NCBI GenBank assembly: GCA_002179805.1
Contig: NAVB01000681.1
Location: 1-56,499, forward strand
Reading direction: 5' to 3'
From: Acanthamoeba lenticulata
Lineage: Eukaryota > Discosea > Longamoebia > Acanthamoebidae
DNA length: 56,499 nt
The notes below the pieces were generated by a model. That model was not told where the DNA came from and did no database searches. It saw only the letters and a list, made by a program, of their open reading frames with translations. Shown piece after piece: positions 22,820-33,746 of the stretch. Within the stretch, counting starts at the first letter, position 1. Each line of letters opens with the position of its first letter. Position numbers and translations under genes: made by a program.

Positions 22820-23996
22820 TTACAAGGAATCATCGTCATCCTGCTCAAGAATGGCGTTTTCTTGCTGCCTCGTCGGGTCTCGTGTCTGTTCGTCGAGGCG
22901 CGTCCATCGGGGCCGGCTCTGTCTATCTCTCTCGGGCGGGAGTGTGTGCGTCCTGTAAGGCAGTCGAAAGCAGCTCGATATGCTCTCCCACACGTCCTCT
23001 ACTCGCCTCCCCACCCCCCAAGTATGCTCTACATGAGCGACGCACGACTCGAAGAAGTAGGAAAAAGTCAAAGCAGCAACAGTTGCTGGCAGTGAGCCGT
23101 GCGTACGTGGACCACAGCTCGTGAGCACGGCCATGACCTTGTCGGCCTCGGCCTGGTGCTTGTACGTGAAAATGGCCAAGAGGGTCTGCACCAGGAGGCG
23201 TTGCATCGTCCTTCAGTCAGAGTGCATGCGATGCGTGAGAAGTGGAGGACGGGACGGGTGGCACCATGAGCGAGCACGAGAGGAGGTCGGTGAGGAAGAA
23301 GTCAGCCACAGCAATATCATCATCGCTGTCCCACACCCATACTCCGGCCAACTGCAGAGGATCACGACCGTGAGGACATGATTGTAATGCTAATGGCGAT
23401 GGTGATGATGACGTGACTGTACCTCGGTGACGTCGATACCCACGTTGGCGAGCATTCCGACGGCGAGCATGGACATCAGCGGAGTGAACTGTGCAAGGGC
23501 AGCCGTGTGAGCCACAAGAGCATGAAAGTGAATGAGCAGGGTGGGAGCGTACTAGGCCAGTGCCAAACGGCACGTCACCGAAGAGGAAGCCAACGCACAT
23601 GACACCCGAAAAGCTGAGGGAGGGGTTGAGTTCTGGAAGTGGTGGGAAAGGGTCTGATTGGCGTACCCCATGGTGGTCCAAAGCATGCGCACGATATAGA
23701 CAGTTTCTGCAGCTTCATCGTGCTCATCTCCAAGAAAGATGAAAAGATTGCCCAACGTCAAGAACAGGAAGAGCAGCTGCCGCGATGGAAATTAATCTCT
23801 GCATTCTTGCAACTCAATTGAGTGCAACAAAACGCACCTCATTCAACACTACAAGGATGATAAACAGGTTCGCTGCTAATCGAGGTTTCATACAGCCGGG
23901 CCGGGGCCACAAGGTGCAAGAGAGAAACCAGAGATCTGTCTTCTGGCCAGCTGCTTGCTGACGTCGGCCTGACGTTGGCGGGCTTTTTGTCGACAT
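22820..23996 (-). CDS. unrecognised hydrophobic multi-exon protein
   Basis: The likely start is MSTKSPPTSGRRQQAAGQ (ATG 23996). Hydrophobic exons follow and join in phase: NLFIILVVLNE|LLFLFLTLGNLFIFLGDEHDE, VYIVRMLWTTMG|FSGVMCVGFLFGDVPFGTGL|FTPLMSMLAVGMLANVGID. A later exon has LLVQTLLAIFTYKHQAEADK, and the last exon ends with an Arg-rich then acidic tail (QQENAILEQDDDDSL, stop 22820-22822). These may be membrane segments or buried helices of an armadillo-like fold. The junction near 23215-23285 does not join cleanly in phase between the most protein-like frames, so the model is incomplete. No family was recognised. The gene shares a 96-bp divergent promoter with the diacylglycerol kinase. 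Confidence 0.5.
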
Positions 23997-24092
23997 TGCA
24001 CCGGTTGCGCCTTGCAGAGAAGAGGTAGCGTGACCACAGTCGCATAGCAGGGCATTGATACCAAACCGCCTCGACTCGTGTTGTGCCCAGAG

Positions 24093-26205
24093 ATGAGCAA
24101 GAAGGGAAAGGAAGTAGCCTCTGAGGTACAGGTTTGCACCAACTTCTTCGTTAAACTTTTTCTAAATTCGTCACTTGCAGCTGGAAGATGGCTCTTCTTT
24201 TGTTGCGGAGGACTGGATTGCCATCATCAATACCAAGAGCGGTGGCCAACAGGGCAAGGAGCTGTTGAACAAGGTACACGTCTTCTACTGTCTTCACGCC
24301 CTGAACTCGGGTGCAGAGTGTAACCTGCAAGCCCTCCTCGCATCGTGGCGTGTGCAGTTTGCGGAGAAGAACCTCCTTCCGGAGAGCCAGTTGTTCGGGC
24401 TCATCCCCGAAGGCCCGGAAGCCGCGTACCGCCTGCCCTCCGCTCACGTGGGGGTCATGAACCTCTGCACGCAAGCTTGCTCACTGGTTGTGATCTTTAT
24501 TTATTGGGCTCAGGATTAAGAAGTGGTCCGAGGACCCAGAGCGGTACAAGCTGGTCGTGTGTGGCGGCGACGGCACCGTCGGTTGGGTCCTCTCCACTGC
24601 GGAGAAGCTGGGCCTCAGCACCCCGCCTGTCGTACGTTTGCTGTAGCATTTATTTATATTTTTTTTAATTGATAATTTATGTTATTTTACAATAACCATT
24701 ATTACCATGCTACAGGTGGGCGTCATCCCGCTGGGCACCGGCAATGATCTGGCGCGCGTGTTCGGATGGGGCGGCGGCTACAGCGGCGAGGACGTCTCTG
24801 CCCTCATGCGCAAGTTCGCTCAAGCCAAGGTCCTCCTTCTCGACCGGTACGTCTCACGGCAGCCGCACGTTTGTGTCATCTTGTATTTTTCCATTTGTGC
24901 ACTTTTTTCATAGATTTAAGTATTAATTGATTAAATAACATCCGGAGCTAAAATGCAATGTCCGAAATGTCATGGCAGATGGGTGGTGGACGTCAAGCCG
25001 CTCGTGGAGGCGGACGCCGCCACGAAGGCCAAGATTACGGAGCACAGCCACGACACGGATGACGACTCGGACGACAGCCACGAAGAGCCCGAGCACAAGG
25101 GCAAGGAAGCCGAGCCGGAGGACGAGGAGGTCGATCTGTCTCATCTCATCAAGGACGGTCCCAAGGCCCAGACCCACATCATGAACAACTACTTCTCCAT
25201 CGGTATTGTTTTTGTATTTGATTTTAGTTTCTTTTTGCTGTTTCCGTACTGGATTTTGAGCTAAAAATTATAATTTATTGGTGTGCAGGTGTTGATGCCG
25301 AGATTGCGCTGTCGTTCCACAAGATGAGGGAGGCCAACACCAACCTCTTCCAGTCGCAGCTGGTCAACAAGGGCTGGTATGGCGCGCTGGGCGTCAAGAC
25401 TGTGCTCAAGCCGCACCGCGCCATCCGCAAGTCGATCATCGTACGCGTCTTGCCTTTCGCCTCCTCATCCTCCTGCTCTTACTTTTTGGCTCACCATCCA
25501 CTTGTTGTCTTCGTCGTCGCATTATAGCTCGAGGTGGACGGGCAGGAGGTGAAGATCCCGCGCAAGGTGCGCGGCATCCTCGTCCTCAACATGCCCTCCT
25601 ACGCCGGCGGCACCCAGCCCTGGGGCACCAAGCGCGAGGACAAGGTTCGTCGTCGTAACTCAAGTGAAGCCTCTCCCACGTCTTGTTTTGTGCTGACTTT
25701 GTGTGGAAATGCTGCTGCTGCTGCTGCGCAGTACAAGGACCCGGCGATCAACGACGGCGTGATCGAGGTGCTGGGCCTGAAGGGCGCCCTCCACCTGGCC
25801 CGCATCCAGACCCACACGTCCGCGGGCAAGTATGTCGTCGTCTCGTCTCAACCACTTCCCTCGCTTCCCCCGACTCGCTAGTGTTGGGTCAGACCTGACG
25901 CACGCATGGTGGCGAGTGCAGGGGTGTGCGTCTGGCACAGGGCAAGACGGTGTCGATGACGGTGCGGCGTCCGCTGCCGGCCCAAGTCGACGGTGAGCCC
26001 TGGATGATGGCGGTCGGCACCGTCACCATCAGCCTCCTCAACCAGGTACTCCAGAAAATTATCACCTTGTTGGGTGCGTGAGGGGTCTTACATACCCTGT
26101 TCAAACAAACAACACAACCAACAGGCGAACTTGTTGTACAATGTGACGGCCAAGGATGCCGACAAGAAGGAGTTCCTCCTCAACGGCGCCCAGGCGGACG
26201 CCTAG
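24093..26205 (+). CDS. diacylglycerol kinase, catalytic plus accessory domains only
   Basis: Phosphorylates diacylglycerol to phosphatidic acid with ATP. After a short leader (MSKKGKEVASEVQ) the catalytic domain follows: IINTKSGGQQGKEL, the nucleotide-binding VVCGGDGTVGWVLS, and GVIPLGTGNDLARVFGWGG. The accessory domain contains NNYFSIGVDAEIALSFHKMR, LVNKGWYG, VLNMPSYAGGTQPWG, DGVIEVLGLKGALHLA and PAQVDGEPWMM, ending GAQADA (TAG 26203-26205). An acidic insert of about 50 residues sits between the two domains (about 25030-25140). Unlike most animal and plant DGKs there is no C1 zinc finger, EF-hand or membrane helix, so membrane recruitment must work differently. At least eight introns are present, several starting GTACG. 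Confidence 0.92.
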
Positions 26206-26412
26206 ACAGAGCTTCGACTTCGGCCGAAAGAGGAGAGGGAATATTTATTTTCCAGCAGAGAATAAATGAATTCGAAAAAAGCAGGAAAGCAAGCCAAGAA
26301 TGAAAGAGGAAGACGAAGCCTCATCAGTCCCATAACTTGGCGTGGTTGAGGCAGCGCCAAGGTCTTAAGGCAACAGAATGGTGCCTGAGGCTTCATTCCC
26401 AATAAGAAGGTC

Positions 26413-27300
26413 ATGAGGAGCATCCGCAGCAGAAGGTCCCCTACCAAGTCGAGACATCAACACAGAGACGCTGAGGAGCAGACACCAGAGGTGATGGTGA
26501 GTGATGATGCAGCCGCTGAGGATCTCCCTCTTGTCCCCACGATCGACGAAGAAGCTGCGATGATGCCACGCCTGGAGAGGTGGGTCCAGCGCCACACGGC
26601 CAACCCGCCCCGCACCAAGGCTGCCCTCCTCCGCGCGTTGGAAGCCGACTTGTGCTCGGTCAAGCGTTCTGTCTGCTGTCCCACTCAGCTCTTCCAGCGC
26701 CTGGTCGCTCTTGAGCATATTGAGTTCGTCCACCGCGCCTGTCTTTCTTCTACTTCTCGATCTTCTTCTGCCTCCCCTGTTCGGCATCAAGACGGCCAAC
26801 CTGTTGTGGAAAAAGAAAGAGATTGTGCCTGCTCCAGTCGGAGCCGTTCGTCCTCACCGGCTCCGCGCTCTACTCAGTCTTCTTCGTTTCGCACACTCAC
26901 TCTTGCCTTTCACTCCACTTTGCCCTTGGCTGAGGAAGCCGAACCGCCTCGTCTCTTGCTCGCCCAAGAAGAAGAAGGCAAGCAAGTTGACTGCTCCACT
27001 TGGCGCGTGTCCTTGGCCGAAGCCCATGCGGCGGTCGAGCGCAAGGTGAGGCGTTGGCTGGCCCATCAGGAGGCTCGGCCTGCCACCAGCCCGACATCGC
27101 CTGAGGCAGCCAAGAAGGCGCTTGAGCAGCTGTGCATGCACGAGGTCGGATTCCGGCCGGAGCGCCTGCTCGAGCTGCTCCAGGAAAAGCACTACTTGCG
27201 CCTCATGTCTGTGGATCAAACTGACAAGGTGGAGTGGTTGCTCAAGGACGAGCGTGAGTTGTGCAAAAGGAAGTGGACGGGAAGTCAGAAGGGTGCCTGA
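26413..27300 (+). CDS. unknown protein with a duplicated ~60-residue helical module
   Basis: A single open frame of 295 residues, starting MRSIRSRRSPTKS and ending WTGSQKGA. Module 1 (residues about 43-105) contains MMPRLERWVQRHTANPP, ALLRALEADLC and CPTQLFQRLVALEHIEF. Module 2 (about 200-280) contains VERKVRRWLAHQEARP, AAKKALEQLCMHE and RPERLLELLQEKHYLRL. Both share the order R-W-(I/V/L)..H, A..ALE.LC, P..L...L......(F/L). The Ser/Arg-rich linker (about 110-165) may be partly an intron, but no obvious splice pair forces this. I know no family with this pattern, and its function is unknown. Confidence 0.55.
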   Translation: MRSIRSRRSPTKSRHQHRDAEEQTPEVMVSDDAAAEDLPLVPTIDEEAAMMPRLERWVQRHTANPPRTKAALLRALEADLCSVKRSVCCPTQLFQRLVALEHIEFVHRACLSSTSRSSSASPVRHQDGQPVVEKERDCACSSRSRSSSPAPRSTQSSSFRTLTLAFHSTLPLAEEAEPPRLLLAQEEEGKQVDCSTWRVSLAEAHAAVERKVRRWLAHQEARPATSPTSPEAAKKALEQLCMHEVGFRPERLLELLQEKHYLRLMSVDQTDKVEWLLKDERELCKRKWTGSQKGA

Positions 27301-27407
27301 CCAGTAGGAACTGTTGCGTAATAAATTTAGAGTTACACGCCACGACTTTTATTTTTCTTTTTTTAAACTTCCGTTTCCCCGCTGCGCCAGGCAAAATCAA
27401 ACACAAA

Positions 27408-29148
27408 ATGGGACGAAAGAAAGGAGGGCACACAAACAAGGGGAAGGTCAAGAAACCCGTGGCCGGTATGCCCTCCTTGTGCGCAAAAATTTCTTTTTGT
27501 GATTTAGTGGCAACATCTTGGTCCATCTTTGTCAATTTCTGAATGAATTGTAGCGTATGCTTTGACGGGACCTGCCCGGGAGGTGCTGGCGAACGGTCTG
27601 CGACAGCTTGGCTCCATCCATCTGGATCTTCAGGTTACTCCGCCGGAGTCACTCCGTCATTCATTGTTGCCTAACTTTGCGGACGCAACAGTTGCCGGCC
27701 GAAGCGCTCACACCTATGAGCGCCAGCGACATGCGCCAGTCGCTCGTGGGTACCGCGCAGGCCGTCGCCCACGCCACCACCAAGTGTACGCCACCTCCCC
27801 TCTTTTGCGTAGTCGAAGGGAGCAACGACACTGACGCACACAACCGGCACATCGATGACAGTCCAAGTGGCGTGGAAGAACATCGCCGAGGACATCGCCA
27901 GCGGTCAGACGTCTTCGGCAGCCGAGGACGGCGCGCCGTTCGTCGAAGGGCTTGAGCACGACATCAAGAACCTGGTCGTCGCCGCTAACATTGTCATTGC
28001 GCTCAACGATGGTGCGTCATCATCACACTTGTGCGAAAGCTGGCTTCAACTGACGACGTGGTGTGATCACGGCCGGACAGGCAAGTGGGGCCATCGCGTG
28101 ATCCAGGGCGTCCGCGACGCCGTCGCCGGCGTGATCAACGCCGCCGACAGCCTCCTCACCCACTTTTACGAGTGGCGGAAGGGCGAAGGTGCGCCTTCGC
28201 CCCACCTTAAGGTGGCGTGTGACGTGTGGCGTTTGGCTCGTTTTCTCACTACGCGCCAACACCACACACGCGCGCGTACACAGCCGACAAGGAGAGCGCG
28301 CAGCTGACGGGCAAGGTGTGGGAAAAGTGCGCCGCGGTGGAGAAGATCCCGCTGGACAACAACACCGTCGCTTGCAACGCCATTCAGAGCTGGATGCTGG
28401 CCATCAAGGGTGCGTGGCGTGGCTAGGTCCGCTTGTTTGGTTTGACACCAACCGCCGTGTGGCTGGCAGACGCTATGACCGAGCTGTCGGCCCTGGCCGA
28501 GCGCAAGCCCAAGGACGAGACCGAAGCAAAGGACGAGCAGAAGAAAGGTGATGATGAAGACGAAGAGGACGAAGATGATGAGGTGCGCTTCCTCTCCCCC
28601 GTGGCAATCACCATGACGCTTCAGCTGATGTCGAGGCGCTGCTGCAGTGGGACGATGATGAGGACGACGAGGCTCTGTCGGAGGAAGAGGCCAAGGCCGT
28701 GCCGGGCTGCCAGCTGCTGATCAAGTCCCTCTATGGTCTCCTCAACGGCAGCTTGCCTCTGCTCAACCTCGAAGAGCGACGGAAAGACAAGCAGCGTGAG
28801 CGCGCGAAGAAGCAACAGCAGCAGGACAACGCAGGGGAGGAGAAGAAGAAGGAAGAAGAAGAAAAGGAGGAAGAGCCCGATAACCACGACTGGCTGGAGG
28901 ACGTCGTGCAGAAGGCGCGCAGCTTGTCCGAGCTGGTCGACGAGCTCGTCATCTCGCTCTACCCGCCGCAGGACGCCGCCGCCGTGCGGCTCAACGCCGA
29001 CCGCTTGGCCGAGGCTGGGCGGGCCGTGCTCGCGCTGCTCGACGCCAACCAGGCCGTGCGCGAGCGCGAGCGCTACGGCCGCCTGCGCGGCCTCGTAGAG
29101 TCCATGCTGGTCAAGGCCCTTGGTGACCTGCCCGCCGTAAAGCAGTAA
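27408..29148 (+). CDS. CCNDBP1: cyclin-D1-binding protein 1 (GCIP/CCNDBP1) homologue
   Basis: The first exon encodes a basic start, MGRKKGGHTNKGKVKKPV, and joins in phase to YALTGPAREVLANGLRQL. Helical segments then follow the GCIP family order: VAWKNIAEDIAS, FVEGLEHDIKNLVVAANIVIA, VIQGVRDAVAGVINAADSLL, QLTGKVWEKCAAVEKIPLDN and SWMLAIK|DAMTELSALAE, of which VWE.C....PLDN is diagnostic. The C-terminal half holds an acidic/Lys-Glu low-complexity region (about 28500-28600 and 28760-28880) and final helices, ending DLPAVKQ. In animals the protein binds D-type cyclins, Grap2 and bHLH factors; a similar adaptor role here is inference. The N-terminal basic extension is unusual. Confidence 0.75.
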
Positions 29149-29234
29149 AAACAAAATCATCAATAATAAAACGAAAATTGATATTTTATAAAAATGTGGC
29201 TTTAAATATGATTTTATTGATTTTTGGGGTCGCG

Positions 29235-31143
29235 TTACACGTCGAAGACGAGCTTGACGAGTTGGTAGCGGATGAAGAGGGCCAGGAGCGTGAACAGGAC
29301 CTGGATGACGAGCATGACCACCGTCAGGTTCCGCTCGTGCGTGGGCCCGATGAGCATGATCACAAAGTTGATGAGCGTCAGGTTGTTCATCTCGATCACG
29401 CCGTCCTTGCCCGTGCGGGCGTGCGCCAGGCGCAGCTTGGTGAGGACGTGGTAGAAGAGCCGCCCGAGGCCGGACAGCTCCTCGTACTTGAACAGGGTAC
29501 GCGACATCTCCAGCTTGTCCGTCTTCTTGTTGTACCTGGAACCAATCGTCATCGACGTGAGCCACTCATTCTCATCATCCTCCACAGGTTGGTGCAAGAA
29601 GCTGAAGACGCACTTGGGGAGACGGTGGCGCGGGCACGGGATGAAGTGGAACAGCTGCGGGACCGAGTAGAGGAAGTTGAGGACCTGCGGGATGAAGAAG
29701 AGGAGCATGGTCTTGCTGAAGTGGCCCAGGATGCCCACGACGGCGAAGGTCATCCCGGCAAAGTAGCAGAACGTGTCGCCCACGAACACGCGCGACGGAT
29801 ACCAGTTGTGCTTGAGCAGCGCCGCCGTCACCGCGATGAACGGGATGATCAGGTACATCGAGAAGTAATGCGCGTCCGCTGGCGTGTGCGTGCGTCATCA
29901 TATGAGTGTCGTGTGCCTGCAGCCTCCACCACCACGGAGAGCGGAAGAGGGAAGGGGAGGCTGTACGGTTGCCCTCGCCAAGCTGGAGCTGGAGGAGGTT
30001 GTGCGTGAGGATCGAGAGGCCGATCACGAGCGACTGCCCCGCCTGTCCGTGCCGCCATGGCAGTCAGTAAAAGAAAAATTCAAATTTTGTAAATAAAAAA
30101 ATATAATTTTGAAGAAAAAAACGAAAGCGAAAACGAAAGCGATGACGGGGGGGGGAACCTCGATGCCGTTGATGCCGGCGAGGATGTTGATGGCGTTGGT
30201 GCAGAAGACGGCCAGCATGCCCATGTAGATGTAGTACAGCACGCCTGTCCTCGTGGAAAAGGACGAAAACCAAACTCGCGTCAACCAACCAAACCACTGG
30301 GGTGTTGGTCAAGAGTCGAGAGAAACACAGAACGTACCGAGGTCGACGACCTGGCCGATGTAGGGCCGCAGCTGGATGGGCACAAGGATGAAGGTCGAGT
30401 TCATGTTGGCCATGTACACCATCAACAGCGGCAGCGTCGCCTGCAAGTGATAGCACACACAAGATTGCGTCAGCGTTCCCATTGGCCATCAGCAACACAA
30501 CCAACAACGGTCGGCGGCGGTGGCGGACCATGGTGGGGAGGATGAGCTTGTGACGCCAGCGCAGGTTCAGGACGTCGTCCGCAAAGCCCAGGAAGATCAT
30601 GCAGCAGATGGACAGCAGCGCCGACATGAACTCCTCAAACTAGTTCGTCCGCGAGAGGTGTGAGTGCATCAATGGTGATGGCGACGGTAAAGAAGAAGAA
30701 GAAGAAGAAGAAGACGAGAAGCGAGTGCGTGTCGTGGCAACGTGTTGCACCTTGTGGTGCGGAAAGTCGCTGTTGAACCACCAGTGACGGAAGGGGAACG
30801 GGATAAAGAGGAACATGACGCACAGGTAGACCGCGCTCACGATGACGCCCATGCTCTCTGGCCTGTGTGCGCACGCGCGCGTGCGTGTGGGTTGATGGCC
30901 CGGGCGGGAAAAGGCCAGAGGGAGGCTCGCGTACACTTTGACGTCGGTGGTGCTCTTGCTGAGGTCAATGCCGTAGAGGCGGGCGCTGATGAACAGCTCG
31001 GCCGCGGCGGGGATGAGAGTGTAGGCCAAAAGGCCGGCCGCGACCGACATGGCCACGCTCACGTAGATGGGTGGCACGTCATAGTAGTAGGCTGCGGCGG
31101 TTCCAGCCAGCAGGGACAGGCACAACAGCTCGCCGCGTCCCAT
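29235..31143 (-). CDS. ALG7: UDP-GlcNAc:dolichyl-phosphate GlcNAc-1-phosphotransferase
   Basis: Catalyses the first step of N-glycan precursor synthesis in the ER membrane (target of tunicamycin). It starts [19 protein letters not shown] at 31143 and contains about ten hydrophobic segments. Diagnostic motifs are [20 protein letters not shown] (the Asp-rich catalytic loop), [20 protein letters not shown], and [19 protein letters not shown]. The C-terminus ends [11 protein letters not shown], with a stop at 29235-29237. Exons are separated by seven or so introns. One intron (about 30658-30750) has a GAA/TTC-rich tract. Family identity is clear across the whole length. Confidence 0.93.
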
Positions 31144-31770
31144 CTGAAGCGAGGAAAGAAGGGCCAAGCGTGATCGCATTAGATGCAGAGCACAGGCGAT
31201 CGCAGCAAAGCACGACATCGATCCAAATTATGAACTTAAATTGAGGGGAAAAATTCGAAGGAATGGAGGGAACGAAGGAGCTTAGGTCCATGTGCACGCA
31301 CGTGAATCAAAGCAAACAGACGCGCTGTTGATGAGGCCTAGATGTGAAGTAACCGCTCTGTGCGTGTGTGTCTCGATTCACAGCTGACGCCCGCAAAGGT
31401 TTTGGGCGCGTAAACCGTCGGTGACGTGGCCGTGCAGGCGTGTCGCGTCGTTGTTGGCCAAGTCTAAGTGGTGCCGTGTGGCAGCAAGCGGATAGGTCTG
31501 GAGTCCGTCGCTTCCCCAAGTCCACGAGACGCAACGCGATAGGGCTGAGTTCGCCAACGAAGTCCACATGTCAGGTTGCAAAAGGCAAAAGAAAAGGCGC
31601 CGTCAGGCTCGTCCAGGCTGGGGTACATAAGGCAGCGGACAGTGCGCTGACAATCACTACTCACAAACACACGTTCGGAACCACTCTTGCCACGCGCCCG
31701 AACCGTGGTTTCCTTGAGTCAACACTTGCAAGCCAACAACAGCAGCCTCTTTGCAACTTTATTACCCACA

Positions 31771-33000
31771 ATGGCGAGTGTTGTGCGCGTGGGCTTTATC
31801 GGAGCGGGTGAAGTTAACTTTGGCAGTGACACAGTGGCCGTGCCGTGGAACCACGCACGAGTGCTCGACCTCCTCGGTCGCGGCGAGGGCTGGGCGGGCC
31901 TGCCTCGGGTGGGCATCAAGGTGGTCGCGGTGGCCGACGTCAACGCTGCGCGGGCCGACGCTGTGGCCGAGAAGTGGCGCGCCAAGAGCCCCGCCATCTT
32001 CGGCGATATGAAGGGCTACGGGAGCGTAGAGGCCATGCTCGACGGCGCCCACCCGGACGCTGTCATCGTCGGTCTTCCCCCCTTCGCCCACGGCCTTCCA
32101 CAAAAGTTTGATTTCGAGCTCGAGTGCGCTCGCCGCGGCATCCACCTCTTCGTCGAGAAGCCCATCTCCTCGCATCCCCCAGACCAGGTGGCTCAGGTCC
32201 GAGACGAGCTCCACCGGCTTGCCCAGGAACGCAATGTTGTGGTGTCCGTTGGCTACATGTTCCGTTACTCGGCGCCTGTCCTCAAGATGCGTCAGATCTT
32301 GGCCGAGCACGCCGCCGCGCATCCTCAGGCGCCCGCCGTCCGAGCCGTCCTCCTCAAGTACAACACGGCCTACCCCGGCATCGCCAAGTCGATGTGGTGG
32401 GACGTGCGCCTCTCGGGCGGCCCCATCATCGAGCAGTGCACGCACTTTGCCGACCTGGCGCGGTTCATCGCTGGCGAGGTCAAGCTCGACACACTCACGG
32501 CCATCGCCATCGGTGCGCCCTCGGACGATGAGCACGGCGGCCCGGGCTACCTCAGCCGTCTGCCCAACGACGTGATCTCGGGCAAGTGCGTAGAGGAGGG
32601 CCTCCCGAGCGAGTTCCGCATTCCTCGCGTGACCACGGCGCAGTGGCGCTACGAGTCGGGCGCCCTGGGCTGCCTCACCCACGGGGCGATGCTTCACGGC
32701 GACCACTACGAGTGCGAGATTGAGGTGTGGGGCGATGGCATCCGCCTCCGGCTAGTGGATCCCTACGGCAAGGCCCGCCTCTTTGTCTCGCGCGACGCGG
32801 CCGACAAGAACGTGCAGGTCGACGAGGTGATCGACTTCCCCGAGGGCGAGAATAACTTCTACGAGAAGGAACTCGCCGTCTGGCTCAACGCCATCAGCAC
32901 GGGAGACGTGTCCGGCATCCAGTCGCCCTACGAGGACGCCTTTAAGACCTTTGAGCTCACGTGGGCCATCCGTACTGCCAGCGAGAAGAACCGATGCTGA
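31771..33000 (+). CDS. Gfo/Idh/MocA-family NAD(P)-dependent oxidoreductase
   Basis: A 409-residue single-exon gene. The N-terminal Rossmann fold begins VVRVGFIGAGEVNFG and continues with VVAVADVNAARADAVAEKW. ALDEK-type motifs follow: HPDAVIVGLPPFAHG and the catalytic LFVEKPISSHPPDQV (EKP lysine). The C-terminal alpha/beta domain has KSMWWDVRLSGGPIIEQCTHFADLARF, in which the Gly-x-x-x-(D/E)-x-x-x-H substrate-binding pattern is visible, and ends ASEKNRC. Members oxidise or reduce sugars, inositols or related polyols; the substrate is not deducible. It has no introns in an intron-rich neighbourhood, so acquisition from bacteria or retro-insertion is possible but unproven. Confidence 0.88.
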   Translation: MASVVRVGFIGAGEVNFGSDTVAVPWNHARVLDLLGRGEGWAGLPRVGIKVVAVADVNAARADAVAEKWRAKSPAIFGDMKGYGSVEAMLDGAHPDAVIVGLPPFAHGLPQKFDFELECARRGIHLFVEKPISSHPPDQVAQVRDELHRLAQERNVVVSVGYMFRYSAPVLKMRQILAEHAAAHPQAPAVRAVLLKYNTAYPGIAKSMWWDVRLSGGPIIEQCTHFADLARFIAGEVKLDTLTAIAIGAPSDDEHGGPGYLSRLPNDVISGKCVEEGLPSEFRIPRVTTAQWRYESGALGCLTHGAMLHGDHYECEIEVWGDGIRLRLVDPYGKARLFVSRDAADKNVQVDEVIDFPEGENNFYEKELAVWLNAISTGDVSGIQSPYEDAFKTFELTWAIRTASEKNRC

Positions 33001-33746
33001 GAGGCGAGGAATACGTGTACTCGCTCTCAACATGAACAGCACATTGTAGAATACATCAAGCTTTTCAAGTTTGTAACGTGGTTTGAAAAGAGCTTCGTCA
33101 ACGTATTGAAGCTGGTGGGGGCAAGATGTGCATGTGGTCCTGACGTCAGCAGGATTCTCAATGTCCGATCCCACAAGCGCTGTCTGGCGGACAGTTCGCG
33201 AGCTCAAAGCGCGCGCAAAGTATGGATTGCCGAACACAAACGCCGGAGGCAGACGGGGCCCGCGTAGTGGCCGAGTCTTTATGGGGCGAGCAACCACTTT
33301 GACGCAGTGCCTCTGTAGCTCTCCCAAAGTGAGTGTTTCAGGAACAATCGGTCGGGCCATCCGTCCCATGAAGGTCCGACCCGTCTCCTCCATGGCACAT
33401 TTTCTTGCCTTTTCTTTTTTGACCAAGTGACAACTGCTCAATGCTAAAGTGATCTCAATGCTGAAGTGTTCAACATGCCCTCACGACTGCTTTGCCCTCA
33501 AGGTTCTCAAGCTCGAGAAATGAATAAGTGAGGTCTGGCGCTGCACGAGGCTGAGGTTGTGCTCTGGTAATCCGCGGAAGGGCTGCCCGTGGTACGAACT
33601 TTCCCCCGTTCCTCTCCTTCTTCCCGGCCGTCTCTCTTCGCATCTGAGGAAGATGCTAACAAACTTACCACGCTCTTCCTTCATCCGTAGTTTGAACGTG
33701 CGCACAACACACAAGCACACGTACCATCCACAACCCCAACAACACC
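33001..33746. other. intergenic region without a confident gene
   Basis: 746 bp. Open frames exist on both strands at about 33050-33440 (minus: MEETGRTFMGRMARP...; plus: WRTVRELKARAKYGLP...). Neither has a recognisable domain, and they overlap, so neither is called. The minus frame is more protein-like and could be a small gene convergent with the oxidoreductase. The 33580-33745 part is pyrimidine-rich, as expected of a leader for the next gene. Confidence 0.4.

Noticed and set aside
29178..30008. Acidic and His/Arg-rich plus-strand open frame at the ALG7 3' part
   Set aside because: The minus strand matches ALG7 residue by residue; the plus frame lacks any domain.
30688..30720. GAA/TTC tract that might be a coding Glu/Lys repeat
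   Set aside because: It is within an ALG7 intron; the protein family has no such insert there.
31762..32706. Long open frame on the minus strand opposite the Gfo/Idh gene
   Set aside because: It is an antisense shadow of a GC-rich coding exon with biased third positions; no family signature.
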